This document shows positions 23,990-34,912 of a stretch of DNA of 64,000 nt, piece after piece; the first letter of the stretch is position 1, and the number at the start of each line of letters is the position of its first letter. The DNA is taken from contig CP053153.1 in the NCBI GenBank assembly GCA_014607495.2, positions 5,022,001 through 5,086,000 on the forward strand, read 5' to 3'. The position numbers and the translations under genes are program-made. The DNA comes from Carposina sasakii. Its lineage: Eukaryota; Arthropoda; Insecta; Lepidoptera; Carposinidae. A model generated the notes under the pieces. It was not told where the DNA came from and ran no database searches. It worked only from the letters and a program-made list of their open reading frames with translations.

Positions 23990-26890
23990 TAACTACAATC
24001 GCCATGAGAAACCAGACCCGAGCACCTAGCATGCAAGACGATACATTGCACCATTCCGAAATCAAAAACTAGATAAATAATCTACATATGTTTCGCCAAC
24101 AACCGTGGCATCCTCAGGATTATAGAAATTAATAAATTAGTAAACCACTAATTATTATAAACCTCTAAAACCCAACACATTACTTACACAGAATTAACTA
24201 CCCTCTACTAACTATTAAAAAATATATAAATAATTACCCACCATTATTTATATTTCAAATAAATATATACTATTTGTGCACACAAACCAAATAGTATTGG
24301 GTGAATTAATTAAATTTAAATGAAAAAATTCAAAAATTCACCAAAATATTGATAAATTAGTAAAGAAAAACAAGGATGTATGCAACAACATATTCCATTG
24401 CCTACAAAAACAAAAATTGTTATTGACATTGACAAGCCACTACATTCTAAGGTTACTGTTTATTTATTTATTCTAGCCAATGAGTTTAATAGCGGAGACG
24501 AAAATTCAACCTGTTCATTTAAAAGGTTTACACCAGAATATTTGGCTTTCAAAATCTCCAACTGTTCCAAAATAGATAGACGAATGCCCTTTTCACACGT
24601 ATACAGACTAACAAAACTGTGGTCATCTGGAATTTTATGATTTGAAACTAACAAGTGTTTGGCAAAATGTGATTTTTCAGGGAAATTGTTCCTATAAGCT
24701 GCCAAATGTTCTTGGTATCTAATCTTGAAGTTACGACCCGTTTGACCTATATAAACAGAATTACAGTCAGGACAGTGCAAGCTATAAACTCCTGATTTTT
24801 TATCAATTGGTAATATTTGTTTTGTGTTAATTAACCTATTTAAAGAATTAAAAGTCTTAAAAGCCACCAAGATGTTTTGTTTTTTCAATGATTTTGCAAT
24901 CATTTCTGAGATATAGCCAAAATATGGTAAACTACCAGTATAAATATTTGTAATCTCCTCTATTTTTGGGTACAACATTTGTTTAACTAAAATGTTTTTC
25001 TTTTTATCAATGAGGTTATAAATTAGTTGTGCACTATATCCATTTGATCTGGCTATTTGTATAATAGTATTTATTTCTTTAACATAATTAAAGTTATTAA
25101 GCGGTAATGTTACTAACCTGTGTATCATTGATTTGTATGCTGCTAGCTTATGTTGCCATGGATGGAAAGAATCAATTGGAATAGTTACATCCGTATGTGT
25201 TGGTTTCCGGTAAACTGAAAAATCATGATAATCTCCCAATCTAGTAATAGTTACATCTAAAAAATTTATACTATTGTTTATTTCTTGTTCTATTTTAAAT
25301 TTAATCTTAGGATGTTTTGTGTTAAGGACGTTAACAAAAAGATGAAACTGCCTAACTGTGCCTGTCCAACATAAGATGATATCATCAACATATCTAAAAT
25401 AATATTTTATATGATTATTACTATTAACAATATATTCATTTTCAAACCAATCCATAAATATATCGGCTAAAAGAGGTGAAAGCGGAGAACCCATAGTAAG
25501 ACCATCCTTTTGTATGTAATATGTACTATTATAGCAGAAATAATTCTGGCTCATACAAAGTCTAGTTAAGGTAATAAGATTATCTGCCTCCATTGGATTA
25601 AGTTTAACTTTTTTACACCAAGTTTTAATAATATTTAAACATTCCTTGTAAGGAACATTTGTAAACAAACTCTCAACATCTAAAGAAAATAATTTGGAAT
25701 TTGTTGATAATTTAATATTTTTAATTTTATCTATTAAATTTAGACTATTATTGACACTATATTTGGGTGTAAATTGAATTTTTTCCTTTATAATGTCATT
25801 CAGAAATTTTGCTAATTTATAAGCTGGAGCTCCAATATATGAAACGACTGGCCTTAATGGTATATTATCTTTATGAATTTTTGGTAAACCATATAACAAT
25901 GGTGTTACTGGGTTCATAGGAATATAACGTTCCTTTAAATAAGCAGAATTTTTTGGAAAAATATATTCAGCAGAAGTAATACATTGCTTTAATTGTGCAT
26001 GGAATTTCTTAGTTGGATCAAATGGTAATATTTGAAATTCATCTGTATCGAGGATTTCCATTATCTTACTATGATACACCTCATGCTTCATTATTACCAA
26101 AGTATTACCCTTGTCCGCTTTACTAATTAAAAGATTATTATGATTTATTTTAAGTTGTATAGATTTATATATTTTAGAAAAGTGTGTATGATGATTATAA
26201 TTACTAAAATTATTCAATGTATTATTTTGTAAAGACCTCATCTCGCCGGCCAAGACACTTTTGCCAATGGTATCCACTTTATTTCTTACTAATGTTATCT
26301 CAGTGTCCACTGCCAAACGTTCAAAAGATTTGTAGGAAATGTCTTTTGGTGGGCAAAATTTCAATCCCTTCATCAACAACCCCATTTCCTGATTTGAGAA
26401 ATTAATGTCAGAAAGATTTTTAACTCTTGGATAAAATTTATGTGTACTTATGTTAGGTGGACTTATGTTATTAGAACCTTTATCATAAATGTATTTTAAA
26501 TGAATTAAACGTTTAATTTTTTGAGACTGTGTATTAAATTTATTCTGACCTGCAAAATGGGCAAAGTCCCTAGCTTTCTGGTCTAAAAGATCAAACTCAA
26601 CTGGATGAAGCTTAAAAGCCAATTCCATGTGCAAAACCTTTAAGTGTATTTTTAAATTATCTGTAGTAAAATACCAATATTTAATTTCTTGTGATAGCCA
26701 AATTTGTTGTGCTTTATAAATTGCAAATTTAGATTGTCTATTATTTACCCCAGAACGAATACTAATATAATTTGGAATAACTTTATGGTACTTACATTGT
26801 TTATTAAACCAGATATTCTGCCTAGCAATGCGCTGTGCTTCTAAAAGTTTGATGTATAATTTCGCCTGCTTTGTTACGCATAACTGTTTT
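23856..26890 (-). mobile_element. Penelope unit 2
   Basis: Second full 3,035-bp unit. It is complete on both sides because units 1 and 3 supply flanking repeats, and so is the best candidate for a self-sufficient copy. Confidence 0.95.
24077..24123 (-). ncRNA. Hammerhead ribozyme motif, unit 2
   Basis: 47 nt on the minus strand: stem I strand AUAAUC, core CUGAGGA (CUGANGA consensus), one unpaired U, stem II GCC/GGC with a 9-nt loop, core GAAAC, 4-nt loop AUAU, GUA, and the second stem I strand GAUUAU. Stem III is only 2 bp (A-U and C-G). Cleavage is expected after the A of GUA, at about 24083, leaving roughly 93 nt before the copy 1 ATG at 23989. Hammerheads are an established feature of Penelope-like elements. 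Confidence 0.85.
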
Positions 26891-27024
26891 ATAAATGAAA
26901 TTGTATTAGGCGTTACAATTCGGAAGTTCAAACATTCACTATGGGTGCGCCCACCACCGGGCCCTACACCCTCCACTGACCCTCGGATCTGATAACTCAT
27001 AATTGCGACAACAGGCACTTGCAC
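24460..27024 (-). CDS. Penelope-like reverse transcriptase / GIY-YIG endonuclease, copy 2 (intact)
   Basis: A second intact 854-aa copy, identical in predicted protein sequence to copy 1 at 21425-23989 as far as I can compare. It has the same YVDD RT centre and GIY-YIG nuclease. The start codon at 27022-27024 lies in the pLTR of unit 3. Two adjacent, undamaged, identical coding copies indicate recent amplification, since neutral drift would already have separated them. Transcription could start in the upstream pLTR, but I see no distinctive promoter element. Confidence 0.95.
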   Translation of the reverse strand: MQVPVVAIMSYQIRGSVEGVGPGGGRTHSECLNFRIVTPNTISFIKQLCVTKQAKLYIKLLEAQRIARQNIWFNKQCKYHKVIPNYISIRSGVNNRQSKFAIYKAQQIWLSQEIKYWYFTTDNLKIHLKVLHMELAFKLHPVEFDLLDQKARDFAHFAGQNKFNTQSQKIKRLIHLKYIYDKGSNNISPPNISTHKFYPRVKNLSDINFSNQEMGLLMKGLKFCPPKDISYKSFERLAVDTEITLVRNKVDTIGKSVLAGEMRSLQNNTLNNFSNYNHHTHFSKIYKSIQLKINHNNLLISKADKGNTLVIMKHEVYHSKIMEILDTDEFQILPFDPTKKFHAQLKQCITSAEYIFPKNSAYLKERYIPMNPVTPLLYGLPKIHKDNIPLRPVVSYIGAPAYKLAKFLNDIIKEKIQFTPKYSVNNSLNLIDKIKNIKLSTNSKLFSLDVESLFTNVPYKECLNIIKTWCKKVKLNPMEADNLITLTRLCMSQNYFCYNSTYYIQKDGLTMGSPLSPLLADIFMDWFENEYIVNSNNHIKYYFRYVDDIILCWTGTVRQFHLFVNVLNTKHPKIKFKIEQEINNSINFLDVTITRLGDYHDFSVYRKPTHTDVTIPIDSFHPWQHKLAAYKSMIHRLVTLPLNNFNYVKEINTIIQIARSNGYSAQLIYNLIDKKKNILVKQMLYPKIEEITNIYTGSLPYFGYISEMIAKSLKKQNILVAFKTFNSLNRLINTKQILPIDKKSGVYSLHCPDCNSVYIGQTGRNFKIRYQEHLAAYRNNFPEKSHFAKHLLVSNHKIPDDHSFVSLYTCEKGIRLSILEQLEILKAKYSGVNLLNEQVEFSSPLLNSLARINK

Positions 27025-27111
27025 TAACTACAATCGCCATGAGAAACCAGACCCGAGCACCTAGCATGCAAGACGATACATTGCACCATTCCGAAATCAA
27101 AAACTAGATAA

Positions 27112-27158
27112 ATAATCTACATATGTTTCGCCAACAACCGTGGCATCCTCAGGATTAT
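27112..27158 (-). ncRNA. Hammerhead ribozyme motif, unit 3
   Basis: Exactly 3,035 bp from the unit 2 motif and of the same sequence. It sits upstream of the copy 2 start codon (27024), so self-cutting here would set the 5' end of the unit 2 RNA. Confidence 0.85.
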
Positions 27159-27494
27159 AGAAATTAATAAATTAGTAAACCACTAATTATTATAAACCTC
27201 TAAAACCCAACACATTACTTACACAGAATTAACTACCCTCTACTAACTATTAAAAAATATATAAATAATTACCCACCATTATTTATATTTCAAATAAATA
27301 TATACTATTTGTGCACACAAACCAAATAGTATTGGGTGAATTAATTAAATTTAAATGAAAAAATTCAAAAATTCACCAAAATATTGATAAATTAGTAAAG
27401 AAAAACAAGGATGTATGCAACAACATATTCCATTGCCTACAAAAACAAAAATTGTTATTGACATTGACAAGCCACTACATTCTAAGGTTACTGT

Positions 27495-28975
27495 TTATTT
27501 ATTTATTCTAGCCAATGAGTTTAATAGCGGAGACGAAAATTCAACCTGTTCATTTAAAAGGTTTACACCAGAATATTTGGCTTTCAAAATCTCCAACTGT
27601 TCCAAAATAGATAGACGAATGCCCTTTTCACACGTATACAGACTAACAAAACTGTGGTCATCTGGAATTTTATGATTTGAAACTAACAAGTGTTTGGCAA
27701 AATGTGATTTTTCAGGGAAATTGTTCCTATAAGCTGCCAAATGTTCTTGGTATCTAATCTTGAAGTTACGACCCGTTTGACCTATATAAACAGAATTACA
27801 GTCAGGACAGTGCAAGCTATAAACTCCTGATTTTTTATCAATTGGTAATATTTGTTTTGTGTTAATTAATCTATTTAAAGAATTAAAAGTCTTAAAAGCC
27901 ACCAAGATGTTTTGTTTTTTCAATGATTTTGCAATCATTTCTGAGATATAGCCAAAATATGGTAAACTACCAGTATAAATATTTGTAATCTCCTCTATTT
28001 TTGGGTACAACATTTGTTTAACTAAAATGTTTTTCTTTTTATCAATGAGGTTATAAATTAGTTGTGCACTATATCCATTTGATCTGGCTATTTGTATAAT
28101 AGTATTTATTTCTTTAACATAATTAAAGTTATTAAGCGGTAATGTTACTAACCTGTGTATCATTGATTTGTATGCTGCTAGCTTATGTTGCCATGGATGG
28201 AAAGAATCAATTGGAATAGTTACATCCGTATGTGTTGGTTTCCGGTAAACTGAAAAATCATGATAATCTCCCAATCTAGTAATAGTTACATCTAAAAAAT
28301 TTATACTATTGTTTATTTCTTGTTCTATTTTAAATTTAATCTTAGGATGTTTTGTGTTAAGGACGTTAACAAAAAGATGAAACTGCCTAACTGTGCCTGT
28401 CCAACATAAGATGATATCATCAACATATCTAAAATAATATTTTATATGATTATTACTATTAACAATATATTCATTTTCAAACCAATCCATAAATATATCG
28501 GCTAAAAGAGGTGAAAGCGGAGAACCCATAGTAAGACCATCCTTTTGTATGTAATATGTACTATTATAGCAGAAATAATTCTGGCTCATACAAAGTCTAG
28601 TTAAGGTAATAAGATTATCTGCCTCCATTGGATTAAGTTTAACTTTTTTACACCAAGTTTTAATAATATTTAAACATTCCTTGTAAGGAACATTTGTAAA
28701 CAAACTCTCAACATCTAAAGAAAATAATTTGGAATTTGTTGATAATTTAATATTTTTAATTTTATCTATTAAATTTAGACTATTATTGACACTATATTTG
28801 GGTGTAAATTGAATTTTTTCCTTTATAATGTCATTCAGAAATTTTGCTAATTTATAAGCTGGAGCTCCAATATATGAAACGACTGGCCTTAATGGTATAT
28901 TATCTTTATGAATTTTTGGTAAACCATATAACAATGGTGTTACTGGGTTCATAGGAATATAACGTTCCTTTAAAT
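27495..28975 (-). pseudogene. Penelope RT/endonuclease fragment, unit 3 (N-terminus missing)
   Basis: An undamaged frame covering about residues 364-854 of the 854-aa protein, including the whole catalytic RT centre (FRYVDDIIL) and GIY-YIG nuclease. The N-terminal 360 residues are replaced at the inversion junction by a few codons read from the opposite-strand unit, so any start codon there is accidental. Not expected to be functional. Confidence 0.9.
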
Positions 28976-29187
28976 CACATTTTGCCAAACACTTGTTAGT
29001 TTCAAATCATAAAATTCCAGATGACCACAGTTTTGTTAGTCTGTATACGTGTGAAAAGGGCATTCGTCTATCTATTTTGGAACAGTTGGAGATTTTGAAA
29101 GCCAAATATTCTGGTGTAAACCTTTTAAATGAACAGGTTGAATTTTCGTCTCCGCTATTAAACTCATTGGCTAGAATAAATAAATAA
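28976..29187 (+). pseudogene. Penelope ORF C-terminal remnant, unit 4
   Basis: About the last 70 codons of the endonuclease domain, from the HFAKHLL segment to the normal stop. It is a by-product of 5' truncation and has no catalytic centre. Confidence 0.9.
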
Positions 29188-29523
29188 ACAGTAACCTTAG
29201 AATGTAGTGGCTTGTCAATGTCAATAACAATTTTTGTTTTTGTAGGCAATGGAATATGTTGTTGCATACATCCTTGTTTTTCTTTACTAATTTATCAATA
29301 TTTTGGTGAATTTTTGAATTTTTTCATTTAAATTTAATTAATTCACCCAATACTATTTGGTTTGTGTGCACAAATAGTATATATTTATTTGAAATATAAA
29401 TAATGGTGGGTAATTATTTATATATTTTTTAATAGTTAGTAGAGGGTAGTTAATTCTGTGTAAGTAATGTGTTGGGTTTTAGAGGTTTATAATAATTAGT
29501 GGTTTACTAATTTATTAATTTCT

Positions 29524-29570
29524 ATAATCCTGAGGATGCCACGGTTGTTGGCGAAACATATGTAGATTAT
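29524..29570 (+). ncRNA. Hammerhead ribozyme motif, unit 4
   Basis: Plus-strand copy of the 47-nt motif. Positions: stem I 29524-29529, CUGAGGA 29530-29536, extra U 29537, stem II 29538-29540 with 29550-29552, GAAAC 29553-29557, loop 29558-29561, GUA 29562-29564 (cut expected after 29564), stem I partner 29565-29570. It precedes the unit 5 ORF start at 29658. Confidence 0.85.
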
Positions 29571-29657
29571 TTATCTAGTTTTTGATTTCGGAATGGTGCA
29601 ATGTATCGTCTTGCATGCTAGGTGCTCGGGTCTGGTTTCTCATGGCGATTGTAGTTA

Positions 29658-32223
29658 GTGCAAGTGCCTGTTGTCGCAATTATGAGTTATCAGATCCGAG
29701 GGTCAGTGGAGGGTGTAGGGCCCGGTGGTGGGCGCACCCATAGTGAATGTTTGAACTTCCGAATTGTAACGCCTAATACAATTTCATTTATAAAACAGTT
29801 ATGCGTAACAAAGCAGGCGAAATTATACATCAAACTTTTAGAAGCACAGCGCATTGCTAGGCAGAATATCTGGTTTAATAAACAATGTAAGTACCATAAA
29901 GTTATTCCAAATTATATTAGTATTCGTTCTGGGGTAAATAATAGACAATCTAAATTTGCAATTTATAAAGCACAACAAATTTGGCTATCACAAGAAATTA
30001 AATATTGGTATTTTACTACAGATAATTTAAAAATACACTTAAAGGTTTTGCACATGGAATTGGCTTTTAAGCTTCATCCAGTTGAGTTTGATCTTTTAGA
30101 CCAGAAAGCTAGGGACTTTGCCCATTTTGCAGGTCAGAATAAATTTAATACACAGTCTTAAAAAATTAAACGTTTAATTCATTTAAAATACATTTATGAT
30201 AAAGGTTCTAATAACATAAGTCCACCTAACATAAGTACACATAAATTTTATCCAAGAGTTAAAAATCTTTCTGACATTAATTTATCAAATCAGGAAATGG
30301 GGTTGTTGATGAAGGGATTGAAATTTTGCCCACCAAAAGACATTTCCTACAAATCTTTTGAACGTTTGGCAGTGGACACTGAGATAACATTAGTAAGAAA
30401 TAAAGTGGATACCATTGGCAAAAGTGTCTTGGCCGGCGAGATGAGGTCTTTACAAAATAATACATTGAATAATTTTAGTAATTATAATCATCATACACAC
30501 TTTTCTAAAATATATAAATCTATACAACTTAAAATAAATCATAATAATCTTTTAATTAGTAAAGCGGACAAGGGTAATACTTTGGTAATAATGAAGCATG
30601 AGGTGTATCATAGTAAGATAATGGAAATCCTCGATACAGATGAATTTCAAATATTACCATTTGATCCAACTAAGAAATTCCATGCACAATTAAAGCAATG
30701 TATTACTTCTGCTGAATATATTTTTCCAAAAAATTCTGCTTATTTAAAGGAACGTTATATTCCTATGAACCCAGTAACACCATTGTTATATGGTTTACCA
30801 AAAATTCATAAAGATAATATACCATTAAGGCCAGTCGTTTCATATATTGGAGCTCCAGCTTATAAATTAGCAAAATTTCTGAATGACATTATAAAGGAAA
30901 AAATTCAATTTACACCCAAATATAGTGTCAATAATAGTCTAAATTTAATAGATAAAATTAAAAATATTAAATTATCAACAAATTCCAAATTATTTTCTTT
31001 AGATGTTGAGAGTTTGTTTACAAATGTTCCTTACAAGGAATGTTTAAATATTATTAAAACTTGGTGTAAAAAAGTTAAACTTAATCCAATGGAGGCAGAT
31101 AATCTTATTACCTTAACTAGACTTTGTATGAGCCAGAATTATTTCTGCTATAATAGTACATATTACATACAAAAGGATGGTCTTACTATGGGTTCTCCGC
31201 TTTCACCTCTTTTAGCCGATATATTTATGGATTGGTTTGAAAATGAATATATTGTTAATAGTAATAATCATATAAAATATTATTTTAGATATGTTGATGA
31301 TATCATCTTATGTTGGACAGGCACAGTTAGGCAGTTTCATCTTTTTGTTAACGTCCTTAACACAAAACATCCTAAGATTAAATTTAAAATAGAACAAGAA
31401 ATAAACAATAGTATAAATTTTTTAGATGTAAACTATTACTAGATTGGGAGATTATCATGATTTTTCAGTTTACCGGAAACCAACACATACGGATGTAACT
31501 ATTCCAATTGATTCTTTCCATCCATGGCAACATAAGCTAGCAGCATACAAATCAATGATACACAGGTTAGTAACATTACCGCTTAATAACTTTAATTATG
31601 TTAAAGAAATAAATACTATTATACAAATAGCCAGATCAAATGGATATAGTGCACAACTAATTTATAACCTCATTGATAAAAAGAAAAACATTTTAGTTAA
31701 ACAAATGTTGTACCCAAAAATAGAGGAGATTACAAATATTTATACTGGTAGTTTACCATATTTTGGCTATATCTCAGAAATGATTGCAAAATCATTGAAA
31801 AAACAAAACATCTTGGTGGCTTTTAAGACTTTTAATTCTTTAAATAGATTAATTAACACAAAACAAATATTACCAATTGATAAAAAATCAGGAGTTTATA
31901 GCTTGCACTGTCCTGACTGTAATTCTGTTTATATAGGTCAAACGGGTCGTAACTTCAAGATTAGATACCAAGAACATTTGGCAGCTTATAGGAACAATTT
32001 CCCTGAAAAATCACATTTTGCCAAACACTTGTTAGTTTCAAATCATAAAATTCCAGATGACCACAGTTTTGTTAGTCTGTATACGTGTGAAAAGGGCATT
32101 CGTCTATCTATTTTGGAACAGTTGGAGATTTTGAAAGCCAAATATTCTGGTGTAAACCTTTTAAATGAACAGGTTGAATTTTCGTCTCCGCTATTAAACT
32201 CATTGGCTAGAATAAATAAATAA
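29658..32223 (+). pseudogene. Penelope RT/endonuclease, unit 5 (one nonsense, one frameshift)
   Basis: Full-length plus-strand copy of the 854-aa frame with two lesions. A TAA stop falls at about codon 168, just after NKFNTQS (frame ends at 30161). One extra A in the GATGTAAAC word near 31431 shifts the frame just after INFLDV and ends it at 31442. The remaining sequence (31444-32223) continues in frame through the GIY-YIG nuclease. The RT centre YVDD is retained between the lesions. The body otherwise looks almost identical to copies 1 and 2, so the damage is recent. Confidence 0.95.
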
Positions 32224-32784
32224 ACAGTAACCTTAGAATGTAGTGGCTTGTCAATGTCAATAACAATTTTTGTTTTTGTAGGCAATGGAATATGTTGTTG
32301 CATACATCCTTGTTTTTCTTTACTAATTTATCAATATTTTGGTGAATTTTTGAATTTTTTCATTTAAATTTAATTAATTCACCCAATACTATTTGGTTTG
32401 TGTGCACAAATAGTATATATTTATTTGAAATATAAATAATGGTGGGTAATTATTTATATATTTTTTAATAGTTAGTAGAGGGTAGTTAATTCTGTGTAAG
32501 TAATGTGTTGGGTTTTAGAGGTTTATAATAATTAGTGGTTTACTAATTTATTAATTTCTATAATCCTGAGGATGCCACGGTTGTTGGCGAAACATATGTA
32601 GATTATTTATCTAGTTTTTGATTTCGGAATGGTGCAATGTATCGTCTTGCATGCTAGGTGCTCGGGTCTGGTTTCTCATGGCGATTGTAGTTAGTGCAAG
32701 TGCCTGTTGTCGCAATTATGAGTTATCAGATCCGAGGGTCAGTGGAGGGTGTAGGGCCCCGGTGGTGGGCGCACCCATAGTGAA
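29792..32784 (+). mobile_element. Penelope unit 5
   Basis: Plus-strand unit ending at the right target duplication. Its 3' end stops right after CACCCATAGTGAA, 43 bp short of where unit 1 stops on the other side. An extra C (GGGCCCCGG) distinguishes its terminal repeat. Confidence 0.9.
32560..32606 (+). ncRNA. Hammerhead ribozyme motif, unit 5
   Basis: Same sequence as the motif at 29524-29570, 3,036 bp away (one base longer because of the frameshift A). It lies in the terminal pLTR downstream of the ORF. Confidence 0.85.
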
Positions 32785-32795
32785 TAGAACTATTC
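32785..32795 (+). repeat. Target-site duplication of Penelope array (right)
   Basis: TAGAACTATTC, partner of 20810-20820. Confidence 0.8.
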
Positions 32796-32796
32796 A

Positions 32797-34400
32797 CTTA
32801 GATCTTTACATTAGTAAGAGATAGAGATAGCAACTTAACGGATTCGGTCCGAAAAATTGGTAGTTGGGTTAATACAAATGTTTGTCATCTTATTCATTTT
32901 GAAATAATTTTATAATGTGTTCTGGATCAAATTTTAATTCCTTCAAGTAGCCCAAATATTCTATTAGGTACTAGAGTTCCAATAACTGAAGCAAAAACAA
33001 TTATTATACCGGTATCAATATTCTACGGTCTGTGGCCCATCAAAAACAATCCCATCGTTGTGCAAATGTGACAACAATGAACACTTTGGCGTAGTTATTC
33101 AATGCGGGCGTTTTCATTGGCTTTCAAAAGCTGTTAGCGTAGAATGATTTTTGCGCGGCCATGAAATTGGCGTCACTGTTGTCGGTCCGTTTGTGAGTGC
33201 TATCCCGCCCAAACTGATATGGTCTAAGATTGGCGAAAAACATATTGACATTTTAGAAAGTACCTATTATAATATTACCGCGAGAGACCTCTATTTTCTA
33301 TGTTTATTTTGTGTACGTTTTATCTCATACTCAGGAACATGGGCGCTTTTGAGGGGAGGGGTGAGAGAAGAGGGCACGGGATCTTAGCTACTTATAGTCA
33401 AATCTGCGCTCCACAAACAAATGCTGCACGTTGTGCCTACCCAGAAAAAAATCTGGATGTTCCCTTGCCCTGAAAATTCAGCATTTGGTTTTAAAGTGTA
33501 CTGTCCCATTCGAGTAAGTACCTATCAGACTAGGTAATTTAATAAAAAAGTTCAAGAATTGTTGTTACCATCAGCCAAAAAAGGACTAACTCAGCTCCAG
33601 ATGCTCGTATGTTTGGAAAGCCTGCCACTAATTACTGCCACGTGGAACAAACAGCTGCGAGCCTTGTAAATCAATTAGCGCTGTCTCTGATTGACTCCGC
33701 TTTTATTACATTTAGTTGGCTTCTAGATTTTATTTCGTACCTTTATTTGTGCTACTAAAATGTAGATTGTTTTGTATGAACTTTGATATAACGTTGGGTA
33801 AAGAAAAATGTCCATTCTTTTTTTCATTCCTAATTCTGTGAAATACACGCTGCGCCTAGATTTGACGCAATAGAATCGCACTGTTTAAACATATTTAAGT
33901 TTTCTGCTAATCCGAGGCTTCACTAGAATACATCAGCCAGCTGCATCACTTTCCGTGCATGTCTTTTAGGTGATGAGCTAGCAATTTCTCTGACTCCGCT
34001 ATGCTGTAGTAGGCTAAACGTGCCTGTGGGATCGCCTCGTACGATACCCACGGGCAGGTATGAGGTGGCACAAACTCTAATGTGCCAGCACCACGCGGCT
34101 AAGTTGCTAAGATGCGAGATAAATTAGGGTTTATGCGCTATTCATATTATTTTACGGTGCGCATTACACCTACTTATGTAATACCTAGCTAGTTAGTTAC
34201 CTATTATTAAATATTCTATGCTTATTTTAACACAATTTTTAAATGTGCTGTAAAAGTGATTTCCTCGTAGGCAGTGGGCTCGTAAGATAAAAACAACGCC
34301 GGCAGCTGACAGCTGAAGATATGTCGTTAATCAATTATCAGCTCCTATCCTGTAATTAGAAACCACTTAGAAAGGTGTTCTGTTTGCTATTATCGTCTTT
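32797..34400. other. No gene seen; family G repeat at about 33925-34080
   Basis: The segment with CAGCTGCATCACTTTCCGTG and GTGATGAGCTAGCAATTTCT is a plus-strand family G copy, the mirror of 10755-10950. A 78-codon frame at 33151-33387 has no recognisable domain. Otherwise unannotated. Confidence 0.5.
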
Positions 34401-34407
34401 TTTTTTT

Positions 34408-34912
34408 ACAAGCTTTTATTTAACTTGCAATGTATGTTTGTTCGGGTGAAATCTTACAACTCAATTTTAAGGCACTTGCCCTCAACCGATTGGGCTGAAA
34501 TTTGGTGAGCACGTTCAGTTCGGATGACAATGCATGATTAACAGTGTGACGTCTTTCTAAATCCAACATGGCGGCATACCCACAATGGCGGACCAATTAT
34601 TTTTAATGCATTCCTACAATATGGGTATCAAATTAAAGGGCTAGCTGAGAGTAACTCGAAAAAATTTAGGTAAAAAAACCTTTTTAAAAACAAGCTTTTA
34701 TTTAAATGCGCTAAAAAGAAAAAATAAACTTTTACACTAAAACTTTTACTGTTAATTTATAACGTCAATTCAAATTTAACACATTTGACACAATTTATAT
34801 GTTATAAAAGCTTGTCGCGACATTTAAGTACTCGTATTTAAGAACGTAAATACGAGTACTTAAATGTCGCGACAAGCTTGTTTTTAAAAAGGTTTTTTTA
34901 CCTAAATTTTTT
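34408..34912. repeat. Foldback sequence with two nested perfect inverted repeats
   Basis: 34662-34697 and 34874-34909 are perfect 36-bp inverted repeats (AAATTTAGGTAAAAAAACC onward to AAGCTT). A second, perfect 33-bp inverted repeat (34808-34840 and 34847-34879) is separated by only 6 bp and shares AAGCTT with the outer right arm. ACAAGCTTTTATTTAA is also directly repeated at 34408 and 34690. Nothing is encoded. It resembles a fragment of a foldback or MITE-like repeat; the 34408-34660 part reads like a common dispersed insect repeat. Confidence 0.8.

Larger units (their letters stand above)
26891..28975 (-). mobile_element. Penelope unit 3, 5'-truncated
   Basis: Minus-strand unit cut at its 5' side by the head-to-head junction at 28972-28976. 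It keeps the pLTR and the C-terminal ~490 codons. It carries a C-to-T difference (TTAATTAATCTATT) shared with plus-strand unit 5 but not with units 1 and 2. Confidence 0.9.
28976..29791 (+). mobile_element. Penelope unit 4, severely 5'-truncated
   Basis: Plus-strand piece beginning at the head-to-head junction. It contains the last ~70 codons of the ORF, the pLTR and the first codons of the unit 5 ORF. The junction shares the 4 bases AAAT (28972-28975) with both parents. Confidence 0.9.
20821..32784. mobile_element. Penelope-like retroelement array, 3 minus units head-to-head with 2 plus units
   Basis: Five copies of one element form a single block inside one 11-bp target duplication. Minus-strand units are 20821-23855, 23856-26890 (both full, 3,035 bp) and 26891-28975 (5'-truncated). 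Plus-strand units are 28976-29791 (only the last part of the ORF plus the terminal repeat) and 29792-32784 (full length, mutated). Each unit has an 'ORF body' and a roughly 0.65-kb terminal repeat (pLTR) that includes the first ~44 codons of the next ORF and a hammerhead motif. Both outer ends are 3' ends. Tandem, inverted and 5'-truncated copies sharing one target site are typical of Penelope-like elements. The units look almost identical by eye, implying recent insertion. Confidence 0.95.

Noticed and set aside
27415..27675. 86-codon frames antisense to the Penelope ORFs (four copies) and 62-codon antisense frames
   Set aside because: They repeat only because the Penelope units repeat and are shadows of the RT/endonuclease frame.
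33151..33387. 78-codon ORF upstream of the foldback
   Set aside because: No domain signature or conserved context.
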